This document shows positions 1-13,325 of a DNA stretch of 64,000 nt, in pieces. Every line of letters begins with the position of its first letter. Positions within the stretch are counted from its first letter, which is position 1. The notes under the pieces were generated by a model, which had not been told where the DNA came from, ran no database searches, and saw nothing but the letters and a program-made list of their open reading frames with translations. The translations under genes were made by a program, and so were the position numbers. The DNA lies in assembly GCA_025677835.1 (NCBI GenBank), contig JAIXMR010000005.1, positions 1 through 64,000 on the forward strand, in the 5' to 3' direction. The DNA comes from Sporodiniella umbellata. Lineage: Eukaryota; Mucoromycota; Mucoromycetes; Mucorales; Rhizopodaceae.

Positions 1-75
1 ATCTTTCAGATCAAGACCTTTTAAAATAAGAAGCGGGTTTAAAAAAAATAAATAAATTAGCCAAAGCCATGTTTA

Positions 76-374
76 TTAGTTTGGAGGTTGGTAAACATTA
101 ACCCAACCGCAAGTTGTACATTCGTAAAGTTGTTTTGTTCCTCCGCAGGGTATAAGAGGCACAAAGCAAAAGGTGAAGCATTCGTTAGATTTCACAAGGT
201 AGACACTATGCGCTTGACAATTTGGACAATGCCAGACATGACTACGCGATTTGCGTTTAAACCGTTCAAGGCCAACTTTTTTTTTTTTTTTTTTTTTTTA
301 AAAAATAAAATTTCTTGATTTTTAGTTTATAGTTTTCAGGCAATTTTTCACTTACAAGTAAAACAAAAAAACAT
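76..374 (-). CDS. Small zinc-ribbon protein (zf-15-like), 72 aa
   Basis: Two exons, 374-356 and 275-76, joined through an 80-nt intron with a GTAAG donor and an A-rich AAAG acceptor. The model gives 72 residues. It starts with a hydrophobic MFFCFTFG and carries a CPNC knuckle about residue 26 and a CTTC knuckle about residue 60, with FCFVPLIPCG between them. This layout (hydrophobic start, CPxC, F-x-F-VPLIP, CxxC) is what I know from the fungal zinc-ribbon_15 family, whose function is not established. The frame ends in QPPN and a stop. The first exon is only 19 nt, so the gene is invisible to simple open-frame searches. Low risk that the start lies further upstream. Confidence 0.72.
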
Positions 375-622
375 GAGGGATTTGTGTGTGTAATTTTTTT
401 TTCCTTTGGAAAATGAAAAGAAAAGAAAAACAAGAATTTTTTTTTTTTAAAAAAAATACAAGAATAGTGAATGTACGTCATGTGCAAGTATAATATTAAC
501 AGATCAACCTTTTTTTTTTTTTTTTTTTTATTAATGCAAGCGGTCTTTTTCTTAAATAGTGTACATGAGATGTGTGAGTGTGTGTATGTGCGAGAGAGGA
601 TAGCTTGTGAACGCTAGGAATA

Positions 623-3244
<2,622 letters not shown>

Positions 3245-4468
3245 CTTTCCAACTAAGAGGCTTGAATAAATAAATGGAGAAAAGCAAAAGAATGAAAAAA
3301 AAAAAAAAAAAAAAAAACAAGAGCAGAAGAGGGTTTTATTTTGTAAGCTACATGTTCGGACTTCTAATACTTCAGTGAAGTTTGTTTTAGTGAATTAGAA
3401 CAGAGTATAGTCTGTATGTAGAAATATACCTTGCATTAAAGTCTAAAAAACAGACAGAGATTATTTATAGAAAGCTTTTATGCTCTCTTGTTTTTTCTGC
3501 ATTTTCTTTTACTGTTATTTGGTTTTTCCTTAAAACAATGATAAGAGGCCGGAGTTTTGAAAGGTGGTATGCATTAAATATGACTCAATGGAAAAAAATT
3601 TCACGGCCCTTTACAGCTCATTTTGTGTACACTTTTTTTTTCGTGTAATATCAGATAATAATGCAATACTCTGTGGCTGTTGGATCATTAGATGAAAATT
3701 AGAAAGTAATTTGAATAAGGTCGCATTAAAAGTTGAGTTTGGGTCTTAATCGCGGTTTGTCTTCATTTAATATAAATAAAGAGGCATTTTTTATAGAGGT
3801 AAATTCAGACAAAAGATGAAGAGAATCTTAGAGTGTTCGTAAGCGTGTGGAGTGACACCCATAAATTTTTTTTTTCTTTTCTTTTCTCATGTTTGTCTTT
3901 TCTTTCTTTCTTTTCCTTTTGTCAATTTATCTTCTCTTTTGCTTCTTAAAACATGCATACTTTTGTCATATTCAGTGGATTCCATTTTGGAGGTGGTCAA
4001 TGGGCTTTTATTTCCCAAGCTTTGATGGATGTTTAAAAGAGAGTTGTCGGCCATGGAATTCAATTCAAAGCGTCTGGCCATACTTTATCAGTTGCGACAC
4101 TAGCGATAACATCTATTGTGTAATAAATCAAAAGGCTAGCTGAAACTGAAAGGGTTTGTTGAACGCTTTGGCAATCTGAAGAGTCGTTGTGCCTGTCTGG
4201 GGTAGTTCTATATCCATGGCGCTAACGTCTTTCTGAGTTCCTTTGTCATCATTAGTCATAGTTATTGGCTCCAGCTCGAAGATCTTTACTCCCCCACTTT
4301 TTTTCTCAGGACAATGTCAAGTGTTATATTTTAAACTGTTAGCTGTAGTAGCTTTCCTTTTGTGTACAGTTATCATAATAAGACACATGTATTTTCCTTA
4401 TGTAACCTTGAGATACTAATACTACAAATGGACACTTTAATATGGTTTTAAGAAAGGTCCTGAGAGCC

Positions 4469-4499
<31 letters not shown>

Positions 4500-4983
4500 C
4501 TGCAACGATTTTTTCTGTATTTAGAATCTCATTTCCAGTTGACTAAGAAACCCATACGCGGCCTTTTAAATCAGGGCGACAGATCCAGTCTGGCGCGTAA
4601 AGACTGGTTTGAAAAGCCATTCTATGCAGGAAAAGAAAGGAGGCGAATTGAAAAAAGAAATCGATCAGGCTTAAAAAATAATAGGTAAAAAAGTCTAAAA
4701 ATAAGCTTAAAGCATTGCTGATGCAGGTTTAGAATAGTGTCAGTATAACTTGTATAAATAAGGCTTGTTTTGAGGGAGAATAAATAAGGGAAAAAGAGTG
4801 TTTTGTGTGTGTGTGTGTGCGAGTGTTTTGTACTGTTTTTCTTTTCTTTTTTGTTCCTTTGTTTTTATATGTACAAGATTATGCAGAATAAAATAGGAAA
4901 AGATGGATAATAATAAATATATACACGCATTAAGCTACATGGAAAATAATCGTAAAAAATAAAGGGAGGAGAGAGAGAAGTAG
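3245..4983. other. Intergenic stretch, no supported gene
   Basis: AT-rich DNA between ARG5,6 and the next minus-strand gene, with A runs at about 3297-3317 and 4470-4496 and a short TG run near 4807. On the minus strand, overlapping short open frames at about 4035-4270 have some protein-like character (one starts MTNDDKGTQKDVSAMD, another ends DVIASVATDKVWPDALN), but I could not build a consistent spliced model. It may hold a small undetected gene or nothing. Confidence 0.4.
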
Positions 4984-5508
4984 TCAGACGATATCAAAGA
5001 ATTCAGTAAACCGACTTGTCATCTGCCTTCCGGTAGGCTCGATATGAATAGGCGGAAGAGGCTGAATAGGTGGTAGGGTATAACTTGTGCTTTCTATTTG
5101 TTAAAGACGCCTTTAATCATCTCTTTTTTTTTTTTTTGGGATTGTGTTACCTGGAGCTGAAATGTTCACTGGGATCTCTATCGTCTCTCTCTTGTTTCGT
5201 TTCATATACCAGCATAAAAAAACCAAAAGTCCTGTAATCAACGCCACACCGCCAATGATAGATCCCAAGAGGATGGCTCGTAGGCTCATCAGGTCGTTTT
5301 CAGGTAATGACAGTGTTCTTATAGGGGATTTCTCTTCTTTTGGACGTGAAGCAAGAAGAATGAGGTGCAAAAACAAAAAGAGGCAAAAGAAGTAAAATAT
5401 ATAGAAGTCAAAAAAAAAAAAAAAAAACCAGAAAAAACAGAAAAAACAGAAAAAAAAAAACGTCTTATATAACATTCTATTCTTGGTGTTTGACTTCAGT
5501 AACGTCAT
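4984..5508 (-). CDS. Single-pass membrane protein with phenylalanine-rich leader, 155 aa (tentative)
   Basis: Exons 5508-5151 and 5093-4984, with a 57-nt intron (GTAACA donor, AATAG acceptor) that keeps frame. The mature-like part is a short luminal stretch, a clear membrane span (AILLGSIIGGVALITGLLVF), basic residues after it (WYMKRNKR) and a proline-rich tail ending TEFFDIV. The stop-transfer layout suggests type I topology. The N-terminal 50 residues are dominated by Phe encoded by T runs. This could be a real but T-expanded signal peptide, or intron DNA read through, in which case the true first exon lies elsewhere. No family recognised. The C-terminal exon was found only by splicing. Confidence 0.5.
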
Positions 5509-5733
5509 GATGTTTTTATAGATTATTTTCCTTTTAAGAGAATAGAAGAAAAAGAATAGAGACACGCTCTTTTTTGTAAACAGCTTATCGTTTTTGTTTT
5601 ATGTTTTTTCGTGTTTATTGGTGAAAATGCGAATATAGATACTCTTTGCAATGGATTTATCCAGCCTTGTAGCTATTAAAGAAAAAAAAGTAAAAGTGAG
5701 CTGTCAAAAAAGAAGAAAGTTTTCTCAAGAATC

Positions 5734-6070
5734 TTACAATTGCCAGTAAGCACCTGTGAACAAGAGAATGGTTTTGGAAAATGAAATGTTAATGTGGCTG
5801 ACAATAGAAACAAGCAAAGGGCTTACCCAAGAAAGGAGCAGCAAAACCGAGACCGAGGTACAAGGTCATCTTGATAGCAAGACCGGCTCTGTTCTTGGTG
5901 TTGAAGGGAATGTTCTACAAAAAGAGGAAAATCGTTATTGGATCGTCCTATTGGCTCCAACTAATCCTTACTTGTCCGTTAGAGTTAGAGAAGTGGTAAA
6001 GATCGGAGCGAACAAGTTGGCGGGAAGCGGAAGAACGCATGGCGGTACGAGCGAGGATGTTGGAGTACAT
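5734..6070 (-). CDS. COX8: Cytochrome c oxidase subunit 8 (subunit VIIc type), mitochondrial
   Basis: Three short exons, 6070-5972, 5914-5827 and 5753-5734, give 68 residues. All introns are GT-AG and in phase. The N-terminal 25 residues are basic and Ser-rich (LARTAMRSSASRQLVRS), a presequence. The body has HFSNSNGQ-NIPFNTKNR followed by one membrane helix (ALAIKM-less core: LYLGLGFAAPFLGAYWQL). The order HF-x(n)-NIPF, then a helix ending GFA-PF, is the hallmark of yeast Cox8 / animal COX7C, a structural subunit of complex IV in the inner membrane. Length fits (yeast precursor 78). The last exon codes only six full codons. Divergent from LYS9, 405 bp away. Confidence 0.88.
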
Positions 6071-6180
6071 TTTAAAGTAACAATGAAAGAAAAAAAAAAA
6101 AAAAAAATTAAATCTAAATCAATTCAGCAAGTTTTTTTTTCGCAGACTGATTGGCAGGGGGTCCGCCTTTTCTCTGTTGG

Positions 6181-6217
<37 letters not shown>

Positions 6218-6475
6218 CCGATGTCATCTCGTCCTGATGTGACTTCTTTTGGTGATAGTGGGGGTGTATTTAAGAATAGGAAACCAAAGAGAGAAAACAA
6301 GATGGATCTCGATAATCCACATCAATCAAAACCCACAGACTAAAGCTTATTTTGGTTCTTAGACCCATCGCTTTTTTTTTTTTTTTTTTTTTTTCCCACA
6401 TTTGTTTGATTTATTTCACTTTGTTTTTCTTTCTTTTTCTTTTGTTTTTTATTTTATTTATCTAAATATCAGAAA
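6071..6475. promoter_or_regulatory. Divergent intergenic region between COX8 and LYS9
   Basis: Holds the 5' flanks of COX8 (minus) and LYS9 (plus). It contains a 34-A run at 6183-6216, a T run near 6371-6394 and a pyrimidine-rich tract just before the LYS9 ATG. I see no certain TATA box or operator. Confidence 0.4.
6183..6216. repeat. Poly-A run, 34 nt
   Basis: Uninterrupted run of 34 adenines, the longest homopolymer I counted in the window. Such runs recur in most intergenic gaps and in some introns here. Confidence 0.95.
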
Positions 6476-8116
6476 ATGAGTGACAAGTAAGTAGACAGAA
6501 AAGAGAGAAAGGTGGCCATGCTAAGCGCTAAAGTAGAAAGATTCTTTTGCTTGGTTCCGGCTTTGTTGCCGCTCCCTGTGTTGAGTATTTGGCCCGCAAG
6601 TCAGAGAACAAGATCACTATCGGTACTGCTCTCGTTTAGCCCAACGTGTCCAGTCTAACCATTTACTGTTAATAGCTAGTAGAAGACTTGAGAATGCTCA
6701 GGCGCTTTCCAAGAAATTCCCTGGTACGACAGCCGTCTCTTGCGATATTGCAGATGAAAAGGCTATTGAAGACTTGGTGTCAAAACATGACGTGACGATT
6801 AGGTAACCCCAGCTTGTTTGTTTGTATAGCTCATCCTAACGCGTCATTCTTTTTTTTTTTTTTTTTGTGGGGATACGAAGTTTGATTCCCTATATTTACC
6901 ATGCCAAGGTCATCCAAGCAGCCGTGAAACACAAGAAACACGTAGTGACCACCTCTTATGTATCTCCTGCGATGATGGAATTTGATCAAGCGTAAAGCCT
7001 ATAACAACCGCAAAACAAAAACAGATTCTAACTAAATATCGGCTAGTGCCAAAGATGCCGGTATTACGGTCATGAATGAGATTGGTCTTGATCCTGGAAT
7101 TGATCACCTTTATGCAGTCAAGACGATTGAAGAGGTACATCAGGAAGGTGGCAAGGTAAGGTTTTGGAAACGATTCAATCACCGAATTCTCACGCAGGTA
7201 TCGATAGCTGACAGAGTTCATTTCTTTCTGTGGCGGTCTTCCAGCGCCCGAAGATTCCAACAACCCTTTTGGCTACAAATTCTCCTGGTCTGCCCGCGGC
7301 GTACTGTTGGCTTTAAAGAACGTGGCCCGGTACCTTGAAGATGGCAAGGTAGTCGAGGTGTCCGGCACCGATCTGATGGACTCAGCCAGAAAATTGAACA
7401 CTGGCTACCCCGGATTTGCCTTTGTGGGCTACGGTAACCGTGATTCGACACCGTACGATAAACGCTACCACATACCTGAAGCAAAGACGATCCTTCGCGG
7501 CAGCATACGTTACGATGGCTTCTGTCAGCTTGTGAAGGCTTTGGTCATTCTTGGCTTCCTGAGCGAAGAAGAGGAGGCTCATCTGTCTGCCAACAGCGCA
7601 GAGATCTCCTGGCGCCAGGTAGTAGCCCACGCCTTGGACTTGCAGAACAATACGACGGACAGTCTGAGAGCTGCTATCGTAGCCAAATGCGACTTGGATC
7701 ACAACGATCATAAGGCACAAATCCTGGACGGCATGCGCTGGCTTGGGTTCTTTTCTGATGAAAAAGTCCATCGTCGGGGATCTCTCTTGGATACCCTTTG
7801 TGCCACCCTCGAAGAAAAGATGCAGTACGACGAAAACGAACGCGATCTTGTCTTTTTACAACACAGATTTGAAATCGAACTCAAAGATGGCTCGCATCAA
7901 ACACGCACTTCTACACTTATCGAATACGGCAAAGTAGGTGGTTATTCTGCTATGGCTAAAACAGTCGGTGTTCCTTGTGGTATTGCTACACAGCTCGTTT
8001 TGGATCGTAAGCTGACTGCTACAGGCATCTTGGCTCCTATGACTCGGGAAATCAATCAACCCATCATTGAATTGTTGGAAAAAGAAGGGATTGGCATGGT
8101 GGAAAAGGTTTTGTAA
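6476..8116 (+). CDS. LYS9: Saccharopine dehydrogenase (NADP+, L-glutamate-forming) / saccharopine reductase
   Basis: Six exons: 6476-6486, 6537-6622, 6676-6802, 6881-6991, 7047-7155, 7208-8116, giving 450 residues (yeast Lys9 446). Enzyme of the alpha-aminoadipate pathway of lysine synthesis, a fungal pathway, acting on saccharopine and aminoadipate semialdehyde. The N-terminus shows the Rossmann loop KILLLGSGFVAAP after a first exon of only 11 nt. Further family blocks are HVVTTSYVSPAMM, GITVMNEIGLDPGIDHL and the C-terminal domain GYPGFAFVGYGNRDS. All junctions keep phase and have CTAAC/CTAAG-like branch sites. The C-terminus is MVEKVL. Convergent with the J-protein gene downstream. Confidence 0.96.
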
Positions 8117-8152
8117 AATCAAATCCCCCCCCTCTCATACACACACACACAT

Positions 8153-8185
<33 letters not shown>

Positions 8186-8259
8186 CGTTGTTTTTGTTTT
8201 TCGTAATAAAGCGTTTTATTATTCATGTTTATTATTATTATTATTATTGTTATTATTTT
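8117..8259. repeat. TA and TTA microsatellites between convergent genes
   Basis: The 143-bp gap between the LYS9 stop and the DNAJC8 stop holds CA-, TA- (about 8161-8185) and TTA-type (about 8230-8250) simple repeats. It probably contains both overlapping 3' UTRs; an AATAAA hexamer lies at about 8204. Confidence 0.6.
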
Positions 8260-8976
8260 TTACATGCCTGACTTTCTAAGCTTCTTCACTTTTTTACCTC
8301 CCTTTTTCTGAAAATCACGCCAGCTGTTGACCCGCGTATCTCGAGACTCTTCCCATTTTTTGGCATCTTCTGCCTTTCTCTTTCTATCCTTGACAGCTTC
8401 CTCTGCCTTTCTCTTCTCAGCCCCTTCTGCTTCCATTTCTTTCTTCATCTGTCGTCTTTTACGTAGTTCCATCTCGATCAGGATCTGTCGTATTTTGTCT
8501 TTGACCTGCACTTTGGCTTTCTCTGTCTGTAGGTAAGGGTATTCCTTTTCATCCACAATCAGAATGGAATCTAACGAGGCAGACAGTTTCATGTTGCCCT
8601 CTTCATCTGTGGTCATTGTCGGCGGTTTGACGACGACTTCCGTTTTCACTTTATGTCCGTTTTCTCGCAAGACTTCCACCCGTGCTTCCTCAATCACCGT
8701 CAACAGCAGCTTGATCTTGGGCTCATCCGAAAGTTCTCCTTCTGCCTTCTTGAGAAGGTCAAACGCATCCTGGGCTCGTTCATGTTGAGCCTTGTCAGGA
8801 TGGATCATCAAACTCTTCTTGCGGTACGCCATCTTGACTGCTTTGGCTTCCGGTTTGCCATAAGGCAATTCAAGAATCGAAAAAGGGTCTAGTTTGAAAC
8901 ACGAAAGAACACGTTCAATCTCCACATGCTTTTCTGTTTGTGAAAAATACTTGTCTAAATCTTCAACAGTTGCCAT
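8260..8976 (-). CDS. J-domain protein, DNAJC8 / Spf31-like, 238 aa
   Basis: Intronless. The J-domain spans about residues 29-95 with the HPD motif at 59-61, which stimulates Hsp70 ATPase, and DAFDLLKKAEGELSDE after it. The C-terminal half is highly charged and probably coiled coil (KRRQMKKEMEAEGAEKRKAE), ending in a very basic tail GGKKVKKLRK. Domain order and length match human DNAJC8 and fission yeast Spf31, which associate with spliceosomal proteins. A nuclear splicing role is inferred from the family. A 56-bp gap to the next gene upstream (same strand) contains a poly-A run. Confidence 0.88.
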   Translation of the reverse strand: MATVEDLDKYFSQTEKHVEIERVLSCFKLDPFSILELPYGKPEAKAVKMAYRKKSLMIHPDKAQHERAQDAFDLLKKAEGELSDEPKIKLLLTVIEEARVEVLRENGHKVKTEVVVKPPTMTTDEEGNMKLSASLDSILIVDEKEYPYLQTEKAKVQVKDKIRQILIEMELRKRRQMKKEMEAEGAEKRKAEEAVKDRKRKAEDAKKWEESRDTRVNSWRDFQKKGGKKVKKLRKSGM

Positions 8977-9032
8977 TTGAAAAAAAAAAAAAAAAAAAAA
9001 AAAAAAAGATTGAAAGAAAACCGATTTTTGGT

Positions 9033-9908
9033 TTAATTTTTCTCTAGTAATTTATGGGTGATTTTATTAGATTTATTCTTGATGATTTTATACGGTGGCT
9101 GGGTTTGTTTGTTGACAAGCACTTTGAGGGAATCCAAAAGGGTTGGATTGGCTTCAAAAAGGCGCTCAAAGTGGATAGGCTCTGACAGACAAGCCTTTTT
9201 AGGGCTGTCGATGTCTCGGGTGGGGATTACAGAGGTATTCAGGTTCCAATCGGCTATTTCGTCGGGTTCCTCAGGCGAAGGGGGAATGAACTTTTCGCCG
9301 CCCAGGTACGTTTTACTCATCGTCATCTCTTCGCGCCTATTCTCTCGCTGGCTTTCCTCGGTGGTCACCGGCTGACGGGTGATATTCAAGAGCAAAGGAG
9401 TATACCAGGCTACCGTGCTCAGACTGGCTTCTTCTTCCCACTGCTCGGGCGAATAGAGTCGGATGGAAACCAGCGGATCAGAGAATCGCACCGTCTTCTT
9501 TCGAGTCCTTTGTGTCTTTTCCCAATGCTCTGTAAGCTCAAGTATGGACCCTAGCGTGGAATGATCGTCCCTTTCTCGTGCTTTGATCATCAGTGCCTGC
9601 GTTCGTACGTAGAGATCATGTTTCATCAACGTTCGCTTTGGGAAAGGAATGGCTTGCAGTTTAGACACCACACAGCGCAGCCGTGGCCCATCCCAGACTT
9701 TGTTCATCAGGGCATCTCTCAACATCACAGCCACTTGCTCATGTTCTGCAAAAGCCTTTAAGCATTCTGCATCCTGGGTTTTCAACACACATTCAACAAA
9801 GGGCTCGCCTGAACCTACCAGCGAAATAAAAGCAGTCAGGTCCTCTTTACTCTGAAGCCCTACTTGGTTCAGCCTGTCCGCTTTGGATTTTTGTTTGATT
9901 TTATTCAT
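9033..9908 (-). CDS. PNUTS/Ppn1-like protein: TFIIS N-domain-like region plus PP1-docking motif
   Basis: Intronless, 291 residues. Residues about 22-132 are helical with the spacing of a TFIIS N-terminal (LW) domain: FISLVGSGEPFVECVL, then a leucine-rich block with IPFPKRTL, and a Trp at 129. Directly after comes KKTVRF (137-142), a textbook RVxF docking site for protein phosphatase 1. This order (LW domain, then RVxF) is that of PNUTS/PPP1R10 and fission yeast Ppn1, which anchor PP1 in the 3'-end/transcription termination machinery. The C-terminal half is acidic with Ser-Pro sites and no zinc finger. Assignment is inference from architecture; a generic PP1 regulator is the alternative. Confidence 0.55.
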   Translation of the reverse strand: MNKIKQKSKADRLNQVGLQSKEDLTAFISLVGSGEPFVECVLKTQDAECLKAFAEHEQVAVMLRDALMNKVWDGPRLRCVVSKLQAIPFPKRTLMKHDLYVRTQALMIKARERDDHSTLGSILELTEHWEKTQRTRKKTVRFSDPLVSIRLYSPEQWEEEASLSTVAWYTPLLLNITRQPVTTEESQRENRREEMTMSKTYLGGEKFIPPSPEEPDEIADWNLNTSVIPTRDIDSPKKACLSEPIHFERLFEANPTLLDSLKVLVNKQTQPPYKIIKNKSNKITHKLLEKN

Positions 9909-10779
9909 TCTTTTATCTTAACACACTCACTTTCTCACCCCCCCTTTTTTTTTTTTTTTTTTTTTAATAATAAAAAGACCCCTCCAAAAGCTTTTGTATA
10001 GCTTTTATAAAAGTAAAAGAAATTAAAAGGAAGAAAAAAAAAAAAAAAAAAAAAAAAAAGAGAGGTTCCTAAAAGTGTGTGCTTGTGATCTCCCTGATGC
10101 ACTAGAAAGTTCAAAATGAATGACGCCAACAGTCCTAAAAGAAAGAGAGAAGAAAAAAAAAAAGGGGAAGGGGAAAGGGAAAAGTAAGACTGTTCATAGA
10201 AGATAGACCCAAGCGTTCTATCCAGTGTGTTGCGATCGGTAACCATCGTTATTGTCTATGTAGATGTCGTTTGTATTGTTTTTACTCGTTGCATATGCGT
10301 GTGTGTAACTACTCTTTTAATAACAAACTTGCTCCTAACGAAGCATTCTTCTATCCTCTGTTTGTATGCATGTCACTGAATTAGATTGATATTTTGAATG
10401 GACTATCAACAAAGCGCCCTTCCTCTTTTGGCCTGCCATCCCACTCTATCAGATACAGAAAGAAAATAAAAACAAAACAGGCGTGAACGTCGGATCATGA
10501 ATGAACGGCTTTTGAGTTTAAAATGCCATCCATTGGCCCAAAAAAAAAAAAACTTGAATTGAAAGCCAGCGATTCATTATGGCAGGAGATCTGCAGTCAT
10601 TGAAAACCACCGTGGTCTTAAGTTAAACATCTATGGCTTATGGACCCAATATCTGTAGACGCGTGAAACTTTACTGGATCCAACACGCTCTTTAATAAAC
10701 AAAGTTGGGTTCCATTCAGTCTATTTTCTAGAAAAAAGGGCCAAAAGATCCAAGGGGTATATTGTTTATTTAAAACAGC
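9909..10779. other. Intergenic stretch, no supported gene
   Basis: AT-rich with long T and A runs at about 9946-9965 and 10035-10059. A minus-strand open frame at 9935-10246 (starts MVTDRNTLDRTLG, later GLLASFILNFLVH) has one hydrophobic stretch but is interrupted by F/K homopolymers and lacks usable splice donors, so I do not call it. Confidence 0.45.
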
Positions 10780-11484
10780 TTAGAAAAAGGGAAGCTTAAT
10801 CATTGTGTTTTCCGGAGTAAAAAGTAAAGCACACATGACGTACCAAGCCGTCAGTGCTAAAGTAAAAGAAACCCAGCCGCTAGCAATGTTCATCTTGTGA
10901 GAGCCAGCAAGACCACCGATACCTCCAAATAGGAATGCCAAAAATACTTGCAGAAGGACAAACCGGATCAAGACTGGCTGGCGAAGAGCCCCTAGAAGAA
11001 AAAGAAAAGCAGCAATAGCGTATCCAATTTCTACTAAACCAATGCATTGGCCTACAGCAGCTTCGCCGCCACTTGTTATGGCTGCAGACAGAAATCCAGA
11101 ACCTGGAAGCATCATGATACCAAAGGTTAAGAAAAACCCAGAGAAAGTAAGCATACTTGTAGCTGCAAACATATTGCCAATGATCAATTCACAGATACCG
11201 CATATGAATTGACCCATGGCCCCATAGCCAAAAGCAACGCCAATGGCAACCTGGGGCAAGTTGGTAATCAAGCCTGTGTTGTAAAGACCGAGCACAAATG
11301 AACAAAGAGCAAAAGCGCCAAAACCAAGGGGAGCAGGATTTAATTTAGCAAGAGCTGCACTACCTGTCAAAGGATGAGGCTTAGGATGTTGAGAAATATG
11401 ACGCTCTTCGGCATAGCTACTTTCAATAGGTATAGCTACTGTCTCTTCATGGCTGAACTCAGGCTTTTGATCGATGTAAGACAT
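10780..11484 (-). CDS. Acetate/succinate-proton transporter, GPR1/FUN34/YaaH family
   Basis: Intronless, 234 residues. The cytosolic N-terminus of about 45 residues is followed by the family signature NPAPLGFGAFAL and six membrane spans. It belongs to the AceTr family (yeast Ato1-3, Yarrowia Gpr1, A. nidulans AcpA; bacterial SatP), which move acetate with protons across the plasma membrane. GLYNTGL, the Gly/Ala-rich helices and FGGIGGLAG are typical. Length is normal for a fungal member. Such genes are often induced on acetate or when glucose is lacking; nothing in the sequence proves regulation. A polyadenylation-like AATAAA is on the minus strand just after the stop. Confidence 0.93.
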   Translation of the reverse strand: MSYIDQKPEFSHEETVAIPIESSYAEERHISQHPKPHPLTGSAALAKLNPAPLGFGAFALCSFVLGLYNTGLITNLPQVAIGVAFGYGAMGQFICGICELIIGNMFAATSMLTFSGFFLTFGIMMLPGSGFLSAAITSGGEAAVGQCIGLVEIGYAIAAFLFLLGALRQPVLIRFVLLQVFLAFLFGGIGGLAGSHKMNIASGWVSFTLALTAWYVMCALLFTPENTMIKLPFF

Positions 11485-12865
11485 ATTCTTTAAAAGAGAT
11501 TTATTTAATAGCTATAGTAATAAGAGACACAACACAGAAATAACACTGTGGTATTTATACTCAAAAAAAAAAAAAGCTATTCATGCAACACAGGTTCTCC
11601 AAAAAGGTCTCAAAAGGAAAGTAACACCATCTACTTTCCCCACATTTCATACTGAACACCAAAAAAGAAAACGTTCAAGAATGCGGGAAAATGATCATTG
11701 TGTGTGTGTGGGGGGAAACCCAAAAAAATAAAAAATCAGGAGATCTAGCCTACTCATAATAATATATTCCGTGGAAATATCGTCGAGTGCCGATACATGC
11801 TAAACTTTTTTTTTCTTTTCTTTTCCCAGACTCGCACGCTTATTTAGAACCCTCACGTACACTAATTCCTAAAACTCGGCTCAAATCACTCCAGTTGGCT
11901 TCTATATCTTTCTCTTAACACGCTCTGTGTCGTCTTTATTTACTAATTTTTTTTTCTTTTAAAAAAACAAGAGAACCGTTCGTGTGCATTCAACTATAGA
12001 GTTCTCGTAGCAGTTTTTTTTTTTTTTTTTTTTTTTTTTTTGATGGTTTACTTTAAGAAAACGCTAGAGCTATGAGGCAAAGAAGTAGTAATGGTTCATT
12101 ATAACCGTGTTTTTTTTTCTTTGTCATCAGATATCCCACGATAATATGTACTGTCCGTAAGCTTTTTGGCAGGGTCTTTCCTCTTTTTTTTTTTTTTTTT
12201 TTTTTGACTTTCTTTCTCTACTCTCTTTTTTTGATTTTATTTAGCTCCCACCGTTACCAGTATTTTCTTCAGCTTCGATTTTCTCATGGGAACTATATAT
12301 GGAGAAATTGTCTCTATCCAATTAAACTGAGCAGATTCGATAGAGTGAACAGAATAAAGCCGTACCTCGCATCTAATGGGCGACATCTATACTTAAAATG
12401 GTAGTGGAATGGTCCGGTAGTGAGACAAACCAAAAAGAAAAAAAAAACAGTAAAAAACAAACACGAAAAAGCAAAACCAAAGTTTGTCTCAAAAAGCCTT
12501 TATTGAACTCAAAATAAAACAATAGCCTTTGTTTATTTTAATTATTTTTGCCTTTTGAATTATTGAAGCCAAAACAGATGGTTAGAAAATAAATTTCGGG
12601 TTTCTTTTTTTTTTTTTTTTCTGCGTGAGAATGGTAAATCTTGGTTGTTTAAATATAGAAGCAGATGTTCTTGTTTTTTACTGTTCAACAAAAACATACG
12701 GTGTAGGAGGATACACAAAGGCTGCCTTAATCTTTTACCTGCATAAAAGTGGTTGTTTTACATCGGATATATACTTTTTAAGGTTTTGTACAAACACAAA
12801 CATATAGAAACAATCTGAAAGTAACTGGATGTGTTGTAAAAGGCTGCAGCCAGAACACAGCTACG

Positions 12866-12897
<32 letters not shown>

Positions 12898-13289
12898 TGA
12901 AATCTATGACTTTACAAAAGGAAAAGATAGGGATTGTGATTTTGGCTCACTATAGCTGTTCATTATCTGAATATCCAAGCAAAAAAAAAAAAAAAAATCT
13001 ATGTTGTTGTAATGCGTACACTTGTCTATCTATCTTGCAAAAGACATACTGAATCATATTGATGTAACTCGATACAAACTTTGTTTAAGCAATACCTATG
13101 AAAAGAGAGTACATAGATAGATATAGACCGCACTAGAATTACATGGATAATTAAATGCAGACGTGTTGTCAAAGGGTTTGTATACTCGCCCCGTCTTTTT
13201 TTTTTTTTTTTGTCTTTTTCTGCTTGCTCAGTTAAAAATATATAGGGCACAAGTTCATTGTTCAGCCATATCACTGAGCTCATAGCTGC

Positions 13290-13325
<36 letters not shown>

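Noticed and set aside
5756..6184. 142-codon plus-strand frame overlapping COX8
   Set aside because: It is the antisense shadow of COX8 exons 1-2 and its introns; the minus strand carries the conserved protein.
8161..8185. TA repeat as a terminator or hairpin element
   Set aside because: It is a simple microsatellite between convergent eukaryotic genes; a bacterial-type terminator is not expected.
9935..10246. Minus-strand frame of 103 codons with a hydrophobic segment, as a small membrane protein
   Set aside because: Half of it is Phe/Lys/Gly from T, A and G runs, no canonical intron donors are present to remove them, and no family match is apparent.
12237..12386. 49-codon minus-strand frame (MSPIRCEVRLYSV...) as a microprotein, or the region as an snRNA
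   Set aside because: Single short frame without splice or family support; the sequence does not match U1, U2, U4, U5 or U6 landmarks I know.
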